Shown here: one piece after another, positions 1 through 5,592 of the stretch
Layout: each line of letters starts with the position of its first letter
Position numbering within the stretch: position 1 is the stretch's first letter
NCBI GenBank assembly: GCA_031261385.1
Contig: JAISJS010000144.1
Coordinates: 1 to 11,095, forward strand
DNA length: 11,095 nucleotides
Direction: 5' to 3'
Origin: Treponema sp.
GTDB taxonomy: Bacteria > Spirochaetota > Spirochaetia > Treponematales > Breznakiellaceae
Position numbers and translations under genes: made by a program
The notes under the pieces: generated by a model
What the model saw: only the letters and a program-made list of their open reading frames with translations
Told to the model about the DNA's origin: nothing
Database searches by the model: none

Positions 1-107
1 GCTTCCCGGCGATACTGCGGTTTACGGCCTTCGAGTTTGGCGGCGATGGTTTCCCTGGCGTCGGCAAGCAGAGTTTTTTGTTCTTCCGGAGTGATGACGA
101 AGTTCAT
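1..107 (-). CDS. AmmeMemoRadiSam system protein A (AMMECR1 domain), N-terminal part only
   Basis: Only the first 36 codons are present; the gene continues past the left edge. The reading starts MNFVITPEEQKTLLADAR and continues with ETIAAKLEGRK, which fits the opening of AMMECR1-domain proteins: a 'TPEE...LL..AR..I...L' helix just before the conserved core. Proteins of this family occur beside a Memo-like protein and a radical SAM enzyme (the AmmeMemoRadiSam set), whose reaction is not established. The ATG at 105-107 is preferred because the longer overlapping frame on this strand has no family resemblance. A -10-like TATACT (complement of 114-119) lies only 6 bases upstream of the ATG, and an AGGTG that could serve as a ribosome site sits 12 bases upstream. 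It is divergent from azlC. Identification from so short a piece is moderate. Confidence 0.55.
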   Translation of the reverse strand, partial: MNFVITPEEQKTLLADARETIAAKLEGRKPQYRRE

Positions 108-151
108 GGTTTGAGTATACACCTGACAGAACGCACATGCTATAAGCGACA

Positions 152-180
152 TGGACAAAATTTGGAATTTTGGATAATCT
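152..180 (+). promoter_or_regulatory. Possible sigma-70 promoter of azlC
   Basis: TGGACA at 152-157 matches the -35 consensus at five of six bases. Two candidate -10 boxes follow: GATAAT at 173-178 (better match, 15-base spacer) or TAATCT at 175-180 (17-base spacer). Transcription would begin within a few bases of the azlC ATG at 190, giving a very short or absent leader. Confidence 0.35.
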
Positions 181-189
181 GAAAATCCC

Positions 190-891
190 ATGAGTACCCG
201 GCACTTGCCGTCAGCAGGCGGCTCTTTTATCGCAGCGTTTAAATATTCAATACCGGTACTGCTGGGCTATATGGCCATCGGCATCGCTTTTGGTCTGCTT
301 ATGTCGGACGCCGGGTATCCCTGGTGGCTGTCGTTGGTAATGAGCGTGGTCATGTACGCCGGGGCAGGCCAGTTTATTGCGGTGGGACTTTTTGCCGCCG
401 GGACCACTCTGTGGGAAGCCGCTTTGGTTCAGCTCGTGGTGAACGCCCGGCATATCGCCTACGGTCTTTCCATGTTAAAGAAGTACCAAAGGACCGGAAA
501 ATTCAGACTCTATCTGATTTTTTCGTTGACCGATGAAACCTTTGCCCTGTTGTCCTCCATGCCGGAGGAAAAAACCGGCGATGGAGATCGCGGCAAATTC
601 ATGTTTTATGTTGCTATATTGGATCAATTTTACTGGATAGCCGGTTCGGTCATCGGAGCAATAGCAGGAAACCTTATCCCGTTTAATCTTGATGGTATCA
701 GTTTTGCCCTGACCGCCCTGTTTATCGTTTTGATGATAGAACAAATCCTGCGGGTCAAAAAGCCGGGAATTTTCATTATTTCCGCCGCGGCGGCTATCCT
801 TGCGGTACTGGTTCTGCCGGGCCGTTTTTCACTTTTAGCGGCTATGGCTTTAGCGCTTGTTCTGGCGCCGCTTACGGAAAAAGGGAAGTGA
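190..891 (+). CDS. azlC: AzlC-family branched-chain amino acid permease, large subunit
   Basis: This 233-residue inner-membrane protein has the usual AzlC/YgaZ length and layout. Family signatures are visible: GYMAIGIAFGLL at about 26-37, YAGAGQF at 56-62, NARHIAYGLS at 85-94, LTDETFAL at 113-120, and several hydrophobic helices including about 149-185 and 192-228. The family works with a small AzlD/YgaH subunit to move branched-chain amino acids; YgaZH of E. coli exports valine and the azl genes of Bacillus subtilis confer 4-azaleucine resistance. Substrate and direction here are inferred. The ATG at 190 is the only start between the in-frame stop at 175-177 and the conserved region; no Shine-Dalgarno sequence precedes it. 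The partner azlD is not adjacent but lies beyond an opposite-strand flavin reductase, which is unusual for the pair. Confidence 0.9.
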   Translation: MSTRHLPSAGGSFIAAFKYSIPVLLGYMAIGIAFGLLMSDAGYPWWLSLVMSVVMYAGAGQFIAVGLFAAGTTLWEAALVQLVVNARHIAYGLSMLKKYQRTGKFRLYLIFSLTDETFALLSSMPEEKTGDGDRGKFMFYVAILDQFYWIAGSVIGAIAGNLIPFNLDGISFALTALFIVLMIEQILRVKKPGIFIISAAAAILAVLVLPGRFSLLAAMALALVLAPLTEKGK

Positions 892-903
892 AGAATGAAG
901 AGA

Positions 904-1002
904 AACCGCAGAGAACACGGAGTAGGCGCAGAGGACGCGGAGAATACCAAAGCTGCGGAGATCGCTCATTAACTTTTCATCTTCTCTGTGAACCCTGCGG
1001 TT
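904..1002. repeat. Intergenic inverted and tandem 'GCAGAG' repeat
   Basis: Two near-identical 17-mers on a 20-base period lie at 906-922 and 926-942 (14 of 17 bases equal, pattern CGCAGAG.AC.CGGAG). The stretch AACCGCAG at 904-911 is complementary to CTGCGGTT at 995-1002, and the similarity extends with mismatches over about 22 bases on each side (904-925 against 981-1002). The element fills the gap between convergent azlC and the flavin reductase. It resembles the scattered palindromic intergenic repeats of several bacterial genomes and could act as a weak bidirectional terminator, though there is no clean T-tract. Confidence 0.6.
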
Positions 1003-1011
1003 GATCCTTGT

Positions 1012-1581
1012 TTATACTTTCTTCTCTGTAAATTTCTTCACCCAGCGAACAAATTCATCGGCGTAATCCTGTAAAAACTTTTTGGTTCCTTCGTTTATCA
1101 ATTCCCCTTTTTCGTCAAAGAGGCTGGCGGCGTCGCCGATATAGGCTTCGGGCTGCAGCATCAAAAAAATGTTGAGGAACATCAGAGTTTGGCGCAGCTG
1201 CTGATTGGCGCCGAAGGCCCCGAGCTTACCGGGCGTTACGCTGATAACCGCCCCGGGCTTGCCTGACCAGACATTTTGTCCATAGGGCCGGGACGCAATA
1301 TCCAGGGCGTTTTTCAATACCGGCGGAAAAGAACGGTTGTATTCGGGGGTGACAAACAGAAAGCCGTCCAGGGATTTAACCTCCTCCCGAAATTTCTGCC
1401 ATTCCGCAGGGGGGCGGTCTTCATCATCATAATCCTGATTGAAGATTACAAGATTACCGATTTCCATCGATTTGATATCGAAGGAATCATTCAACATCCC
1501 GCTGATTACCCGTGCAGTTTTTTTACAAAAAGATTCTTTGCGCAGACTGCCGGTAAAAATGCCAATTTTTGGTTTATTCAT
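1012..1581 (-). CDS. NAD(P)H-dependent FMN reductase / flavodoxin-like oxidoreductase
   Basis: This 189-residue cytosolic enzyme belongs to the NADPH-dependent FMN reductase family (flavodoxin-like fold; azoreductase, chromate reductase and quinone reductase members). Visible motifs are the FMN phosphate loop GSLRKESF at 11-18, the flavin-ring loop TPEYNRSFPPVLKNALD at 78-94, and the GKPGAVISVTPGKLGAFGA stretch at 107-125. Length is normal for the family. The physiological acceptor cannot be told. The ATG at 1579-1581 has no Shine-Dalgarno sequence, but a TATACT box lies 7 bases upstream. It is transcribed against its neighbours and sits between azlC and azlD, which normally adjoin. Its flanks are repeat sequences (904-1002 and 1631-1656), suggesting it was inserted or that the locus was rearranged. 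Confidence 0.88.
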   Translation of the reverse strand: MNKPKIGIFTGSLRKESFCKKTARVISGMLNDSFDIKSMEIGNLVIFNQDYDDEDRPPAEWQKFREEVKSLDGFLFVTPEYNRSFPPVLKNALDIASRPYGQNVWSGKPGAVISVTPGKLGAFGANQQLRQTLMFLNIFLMLQPEAYIGDAASLFDEKGELINEGTKKFLQDYADEFVRWVKKFTEKKV

Positions 1582-1588
1582 ATTTCAA

Positions 1589-1594
1589 AGTATA
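1589..1594 (-). promoter_or_regulatory. -10-like box of the flavin reductase gene
   Basis: The complement reads TATACT (five of six to TATAAT), ending 7 bases before the ATG at 1581. No convincing -35 is seen at 16-18 bases. If used, the transcript would be leaderless or nearly so. Confidence 0.3.
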
Positions 1595-1630
1595 GTAGAA
1601 GTGACAAAGGAATACCATGATTTTAATAAA

Positions 1631-1656
1631 TTAGTGTTGTTCGTGGGGTTGGTGGT
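1631..1656. repeat. Half copy of 'TTCGTG' intergenic repeat, upstream of azlD
   Basis: These 26 bases match 2116-2141 at 22 of 26 positions in the same orientation (shared core GTGTT.TTCGTG.GGTT.G). Only the right arm is present; the complementary left arm found in the downstream copy is missing. It ends about 20 bases before azlD. Confidence 0.7.
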
Positions 1657-1676
1657 TTTTCTCTTATAAGGTAGAC

Positions 1677-2087
1677 TTGACCATGCTCACGATACCGCAG
1701 GCGCTTGTTCTCACCTTTGTCATGGGAGCGGTGATCTTTTTCTGCCGGGCTTTTCCCTTTTTATTTTTCCGGAACACGGGCGGGGAAGCGTCAGACCTCT
1801 GGTCTGCGAACCAGGGGTCTGTAGACCATGAGAAAAAATCCCGCAGGGCGGCGCTCATCAACTTTGTGGAGAAGGTCGTCCCCCCGGTGGCCATGACGGT
1901 GCTGGCGTTTAATGCCCTTGCCGGTCCCCTGAAAACGGATATCAAAGAAGGGTTTCCCGCGCTGATTGCCGCCGTTATTACCGCCCTTTTGCACCTGTGG
2001 CGGCGGAATCCGCTCATCAGTATTTTTGGCGGTACGGCGGTATATATGATTTTGCAGAAGCAATTTGTTATTTGGATTAACCACTAA
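1677..2087 (+). CDS. azlD: AzlD-family branched-chain amino acid transporter, small subunit
   Basis: The product is a small integral membrane protein of the AzlD/YgaH family, partner of AzlC. The N-terminal helix with FFCRAFPFLFF (about 22-32), the VEKVVPPVAMTVLAFNAL stretch (about 64-81) and the C-terminal ALIAAVITALLHLWRRNPLISIFGG segment fit the family. It is 134-136 residues, longer than the usual 100-110. The excess lies between the first helix and the 'PP' helix (about residues 33-60), is hydrophilic, and is encoded by a DNA palindrome at 1792-1827. Two starts are possible: TTG at 1677, 5 bases after AAGG (1668-1671), or ATG at 1683, 11 bases after it. The stop codon lies inside the downstream palindromic repeat, so the last residues (WINH) are probably repeat-derived. 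It is separated from azlC by the minus-strand flavin reductase; no good promoter of its own is visible. Confidence 0.8.
   Translation: MTMLTIPQALVLTFVMGAVIFFCRAFPFLFFRNTGGEASDLWSANQGSVDHEKKSRRAALINFVEKVVPPVAMTVLAFNALAGPLKTDIKEGFPALIAAVITALLHLWRRNPLISIFGGTAVYMILQKQFVIWINH
1792..1827. repeat. Palindrome inside the azlD coding region
   Basis: CAGACCTCTGGT (1792-1803) pairs with ACCAGGGGTCTG (1810-1821), 11 of 12 positions, around a 6-base loop. Alternative pairings share the same bases: AGACC (1793-1797) with GGTCT (1801-1805), and GGTCT (1816-1820) with AGACC (1823-1827). It encodes part of the extra hydrophilic segment of AzlD. Confidence 0.75.
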
Positions 2088-2141
2088 CCACACGAACAGT
2101 ATGAACCAACGAATTTTCGTGTTTTTCGTGAGGTTTGTGGT
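2087..2141. repeat. Palindromic 'CACGAAC/TTCGTG' repeat after azlD
   Basis: ACCACA (2087-2092) is complementary to TGTGGT (2136-2141). Between them are CACGAAC at 2091-2097, a central CGAATTTTCG at 2110-2119, and two TTCGTG copies at 2116-2121 and 2125-2130. It resembles widespread intergenic repeats built from CACGAAC units. The right arm is repeated upstream of azlD at 1631-1656. It could fold in the RNA and may end azlD transcription, but it lacks a terminator-style T-tract. Confidence 0.7.
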
Positions 2142-2202
2142 AAAAGTAAATAAATATACCGGTAAATCCCGCGTAATTGCCGAAAATCGCATATTTATAC
2201 CA

Positions 2203-2219
2203 TATACTTGACATACAAT
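2203..2219 (+). promoter_or_regulatory. Possible promoter region of the gat operon
   Basis: An A+T-rich stretch before gatC holds TATACT (2203-2208), TTGACA (2208-2213) and TACAAT (2214-2219). TACAAT is the best -10 candidate and would put the transcript start about 18 bases before gatC; no -35 at the right distance is convincing. TTGACA used as a -35 finds no good -10 before the ATG. Confidence 0.3.
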
Positions 2220-2243
2220 AGCCCCTCATGACAAACTTAATCC

Positions 2244-2552
2244 ATGAAAATTGAAGATTTACAGGAAACTGCCGCCCTGGCTCACCTTAACATGGGTGAG
2301 AAAGAGCTTGCCGCTGCGTTTCCCGCTTTTGAACAAATGCTCGGGTATTTTGCCGCGATGCAGGCGGCCGACAGGGACGAGACCGTCAAAGAAGCCGCCG
2401 CTGTCCGCACCGTTGACGCAGGTTTTTTCAGGCCGGATAATGCTATTCAGAATAATATTCATACTGATGTTTCCAATACGCTCCCGGAAAATTTGATCAA
2501 TAATGCAGGCGACAGGGATGGCCGTTTTGTGGTTGTCCCCAACGTTTTATAA
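2244..2552 (+). CDS. gatC: Asp-tRNA(Asn)/Glu-tRNA(Gln) amidotransferase subunit C
   Basis: GatC is the small subunit that wraps around and stabilises GatA and GatB in the tRNA-dependent amidotransferase. At 102 residues it has the family length. The N-terminal half MKIEDLQETAALAHLNMGEKE shows the usual helix with A.LA.L..., and the C-terminal half has the family's 'R.D....' turn (FFRPDNAIQ) and ends in GDRDGRFVVVPNVL, the expected 'F.VP.VL' tail. It is the first gene of the operon, nine bases before gatA. No Shine-Dalgarno sequence precedes the ATG at 2244, in contrast to the downstream genes. A short out-of-frame reading (ATG at 2228, stop at 2252-2254) overlaps the start. Confidence 0.93.
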   Translation: MKIEDLQETAALAHLNMGEKELAAAFPAFEQMLGYFAAMQAADRDETVKEAAAVRTVDAGFFRPDNAIQNNIHTDVSNTLPENLINNAGDRDGRFVVVPNVL

Positions 2553-2560
2553 GAGGAATT

Positions 2561-4093
2561 ATGTCATTAACGCTGCCGGAAGGCTTTTTATCATACGTAA
2601 AAGAATGGGAAGAAAAGATAGGCGCTTTTATTGAATTTAAAGGCGATGTTCCTGACGCGCCCGGTACGGATGTTTCGGCATCCGCCGCCGTTTCAGGTGT
2701 TTCGGGTCTGCCGTTTGCGGTAAAGGACAATATCGCGGTAAAGGATTTTTCGTTAAGCTGCGGATCAAAGCTGCTCGAAAAACTCCGCGCCCCCTATACC
2801 GCAACGGTGGTGCAGAAAATCGAACAGGCGGGGGCGAAGGTAATCGGCAAAACCAACCTTGATGAATTCGGCATGGGTTCATCAACTGATAATTCCGCCC
2901 TTAAAAAAACAAACAATCCGTGGGATACAAACAGGGTGCCGGGGGGATCATCCGGCGGATCGGCGGCTGCGGTTGCCGCGGGCATTGTGCCGTTTGCGCT
3001 GGGTACCGACACCGGCGGCTCGGTGCGCCAGCCCGCCGCGTTTTGCGGGGTGGTGGGACTCAAGCCGACCTACGGCGCCTGTTCCCGTTTCGGCCTTGTC
3101 GCCTATGCTTCAAGCCTGGAGACGCCGGGCATTTTGTCGGACACCGTTGCCCGCTGCCGTTCGGTTTTTTCAGTCATCCGCGGTCTTGATCCTTTAGACC
3201 AAACTACCCGTGAAGCCCCTGCGGGCGCGCCTGCGCTTAACGCGGACACAGCCGGCTTACATGCAGCGGAGGGCACAGGAAAAATCATCGGCGTGCTTTC
3301 CCCCGAGGCCATCGCACAGGCAATTTCGCTGGAAATTGCAGCAATCGCTTCTGCGGCGAATGATTCAGGCGACGCCTCACTTGAAACCGCCGCACAGGCT
3401 GCCATATTGGAAGATGAAGTGCGCTGCGGTTTTGAACTAGCCAAACAGCGCCTTGCGGAACTCGGGCATACACTTGTTGATGTTGAAGTCCCGAGCCTTA
3501 AATACGGCGTTCCCGCATATTACACGATCGCCACCGCAGAGGCCAGCGCAAACCTGGCCCGCTTTGACAGCATACGCTATGGCGCCCGCCCCGCATGGGC
3601 GGAGAACCCCGAGGACCTTATCGACAAGGCGCGGGAAGCGGGTTTCGGCGCCGAAGTAAAACTGCGTATCCTTTTGGGGACTTTTGTGCTCCGTTCCGGT
3701 TTTCAGGATCGATACTATTTACGAGCGCAGCGCATAAGAAGCGGCATTACGCGAAACTTTGAAGAACTCCTCGGCTCTGCAGATTATTCTGAAACGGCAA
3801 AACCGAACGTTGACGCGATCCTGCTTCCCGTGTTTCCGACACGGGCCTTTGACCGGAGCCCCAACGCATTGAGTCCCTTTGCACAGAAGGCGGCTGACCT
3901 CTACACCTGCTGCGCCAACCTTGCGGGGCTCCCCGCGCTTTCCTTCCCCGCATCGGTGGAAGGCGGGCTGCCGGTCGGCGTACAGCTTTTGGGCAGGGCC
4001 TTTGCCGAGGCAGCCCTTTTTGATATTGCGGAAGGATACGAAAAAAAATATCCCTTCCCCCATCCTGCGGGATTCAAGGCCTTTTGGAGTTAA
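2561..4093 (+). CDS. gatA: Asp-tRNA(Asn)/Glu-tRNA(Gln) amidotransferase subunit A
   Basis: GatA is the amidase-signature subunit that releases ammonia from glutamine for transfer to Glu-tRNA(Gln) or Asp-tRNA(Asn). The Lys-cisSer-Ser triad is visible as K55 (PFAVKDNI), S130 (GGSSGGSAAAVAAG) and S154 (GTDTGGSVRQPAAFCG); spacings of 75 and 24 residues equal those recalled for the Staphylococcus aureus enzyme (K79, S154, S178). The C-terminal AGLPALSFPA and GLPVGVQLLG motifs are intact. At 510 residues it is longer than the usual 480-490 despite a short N-terminus. The excess is an Ala-rich region at about 222-290, after the active-site core, containing a DNA hairpin at 3320-3339. The start at 2561 is supported by AGAGGA with 4-6 bases spacing, overlapping the gatC stop. 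It is followed by gatB after 2 bases. Confidence 0.96.
   Translation: MSLTLPEGFLSYVKEWEEKIGAFIEFKGDVPDAPGTDVSASAAVSGVSGLPFAVKDNIAVKDFSLSCGSKLLEKLRAPYTATVVQKIEQAGAKVIGKTNLDEFGMGSSTDNSALKKTNNPWDTNRVPGGSSGGSAAAVAAGIVPFALGTDTGGSVRQPAAFCGVVGLKPTYGACSRFGLVAYASSLETPGILSDTVARCRSVFSVIRGLDPLDQTTREAPAGAPALNADTAGLHAAEGTGKIIGVLSPEAIAQAISLEIAAIASAANDSGDASLETAAQAAILEDEVRCGFELAKQRLAELGHTLVDVEVPSLKYGVPAYYTIATAEASANLARFDSIRYGARPAWAENPEDLIDKAREAGFGAEVKLRILLGTFVLRSGFQDRYYLRAQRIRSGITRNFEELLGSADYSETAKPNVDAILLPVFPTRAFDRSPNALSPFAQKAADLYTCCANLAGLPALSFPASVEGGLPVGVQLLGRAFAEAALFDIAEGYEKKYPFPHPAGFKAFWS
3320..3339. repeat. Perfect 8-bp hairpin inside gatA
   Basis: GCAATTTC (3320-3327) is exactly complementary to GAAATTGC (3332-3339) with a GCTG loop. 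It lies in the Ala-rich extra segment of GatA and encodes AISLEIA. Confidence 0.8.
4086..4089 (+). promoter_or_regulatory. Ribosome binding site that fixes the gatB start
   Basis: GGAG lies 6 bases before the ATG at 4096. The TTG at 4084, which would add four residues, overlaps this site and has no upstream purine run, so ATG is chosen. Confidence 0.7.
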
Positions 4094-4095
4094 TC

Positions 4096-5592
4096 ATGCA
4101 ATACCAGTCATTTATCGGACTTGAAGTCCATATACATCTTTTAACCAAAACAAAAGTTTTCTGCGGCTGCCGTTCCGCATTCGGCGATGAGCCCAATACC
4201 AATATATGTCCCGTGTGCATGGGTTACCCCGGCGTGTTGCCGAGCCTCAACATCGAGTCAATGCGTATGGGCTGTATGGTAGCCAAAAGTCTTAACTGTC
4301 ACATCCCCGAAAAAACATGGTTCGAGCGCAAGCAATATTTCTATCCCGACATGACCAAGAATTATCAGATCTCGCAGTTTGCGTCTCCGTTGGGTCAGGA
4401 AGGCTACGTTGATCTTGAAGGCGTTAACGGCGGACAGCAAATTAAAAAACGGGTGCGGATCAAGGAGTGTCACCTTGAAGAAGATGCGGGAAAGATGATC
4501 CATTCCGGCACCGCTTCGCTTTTGGACTATAACCGCGCAGGGGTTTCGCTTTTGGAAATCGTCACCGAGCCCGATATGGAAACCGGTGAGGAGGCGGAAC
4601 TTTTTATCCAGCAGCTGCGCCGCACGGTCCGTTACCTTGGCGTCTGTGACGGCAACATGGAGGAGGGGAGTCTCCGCGCCGACGCGAACGTTTCCATCAA
4701 TCTTCCCGGCAAGGGTCTTGGCAGAAAGGTCGAGATCAAAAACCTTAACTCGTCCCGCTTTGTGCGGCTTGGCCTTAATTACGAAATACAGCGGCAGGGA
4801 GAATTTCTTGACGCGGGCAAGACCGTCGTTCAGGAGACCCGGCTCTGGAACGAAAACCGCGATCAAACCGAGCCGATGCGTACCAAAGAAAACGCGCAGG
4901 ATTACCGTTACTTCCCCGAACCGGATATTCCGGTCTTTGCACCCGATGCGGAATTTCTTGCCTCGGTGGATAAGGCTTTGGTAGAACTTCCCGCACCGAG
5001 GATGAAACGTTTTATAAGTGAATACGGCTTGAACAGCGAACAGGCCGATCTTGTCTGCGAGGAAAAGGCCCAGGCCGATTATTTTGAAGAAGCGGTTTCT
5101 GAGGCAGGCAAGCGCGGTATGGAAAAGAAATCCGCCGCGCTCCACATTGTTAATTGGCTGCTTTCCGATATCAAGCACCTCCTTAACCGGGACGGCATCG
5201 CACAGGCCGGCATCGGAAATTTTAAACTTACCCCGGCGCGGCTTGCAAGCCTTGTGGATCTTTTGAGCCGGGGACAGGTGTCGGGAAAAAACGCCAAACA
5301 GACGGTGGAGGCGGCGCTCAAAGAGGACCGTGATCCCGAAGTAATTATCAAAGAAAAGGGCTGGGAACTTATTACCGATCCGGCTCTAATCGCCAAGGCG
5401 GTACAGGAAGTGTACGCCAAAGAGGGCGCGGTTTTTGAAGATGTCCGTGCGGCTATTACCGCCGGCAATGAGAAGCGAAGCCAAACGCTCACCGCCTTTC
5501 TTGTGGGAAAGGTGCTGCAGGCCACAAACGGCAGGGCCGATCCAAAGATTGCGGGGGAGCAGATTGGGGAGTTGATAAAGGGGAGCGTATGA
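4096..5592 (+). CDS. gatB: Asp-tRNA(Asn)/Glu-tRNA(Gln) amidotransferase subunit B
   Basis: GatB binds the mischarged tRNA, phosphorylates the Glu or Asp side chain with ATP and receives ammonia from GatA. The 498-residue protein shows the N-terminal signature GLEVHIHLLTKTKVFCGC, a complete zinc site CxC...CxxC (C23, C25, C38, C41), the strongly conserved NLNSSRF (KIEIKNLNS-type) and DYRYFPEPDIP segments, and a helical YqeY-like tail from about 340 on that binds the tRNA elbow. Length is slightly above the usual 475-480. It begins 2 bases after gatA and its stop overlaps the aminotransferase start as ATGA, so both junctions suggest translational coupling. Whether it acts on Gln, Asn or both tRNAs depends on which synthetases the genome has. 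Confidence 0.97.
   Translation: MQYQSFIGLEVHIHLLTKTKVFCGCRSAFGDEPNTNICPVCMGYPGVLPSLNIESMRMGCMVAKSLNCHIPEKTWFERKQYFYPDMTKNYQISQFASPLGQEGYVDLEGVNGGQQIKKRVRIKECHLEEDAGKMIHSGTASLLDYNRAGVSLLEIVTEPDMETGEEAELFIQQLRRTVRYLGVCDGNMEEGSLRADANVSINLPGKGLGRKVEIKNLNSSRFVRLGLNYEIQRQGEFLDAGKTVVQETRLWNENRDQTEPMRTKENAQDYRYFPEPDIPVFAPDAEFLASVDKALVELPAPRMKRFISEYGLNSEQADLVCEEKAQADYFEEAVSEAGKRGMEKKSAALHIVNWLLSDIKHLLNRDGIAQAGIGNFKLTPARLASLVDLLSRGQVSGKNAKQTVEAALKEDRDPEVIIKEKGWELITDPALIAKAVQEVYAKEGAVFEDVRAAITAGNEKRSQTLTAFLVGKVLQATNGRADPKIAGEQIGELIKGSV

Noticed and set aside
22..204. A 60-codon frame on the minus strand at the left edge.
   Set aside because: It overlaps the AMMECR1-type start in another frame and also azlC, with no family resemblance or ribosome site.
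2142..2243. A T-box or amino acid riboswitch ahead of gatC.
   Set aside because: The region is A+T-rich with no conserved specifier, antiterminator or terminator structure, and the likely leader is only about 18 bases.
4084..4095. A gatB start at TTG 4084.
   Set aside because: ATG at 4096 has GGAG 6 bases upstream and matches the family N-terminus; the TTG overlaps that ribosome site.
4258..5178. A 306-codon open frame antisense to gatB.
   Set aside because: It lies wholly inside gatB, which has every family motif. The long openness follows from the codon bias of gatB, and the translation has no recognisable domain.
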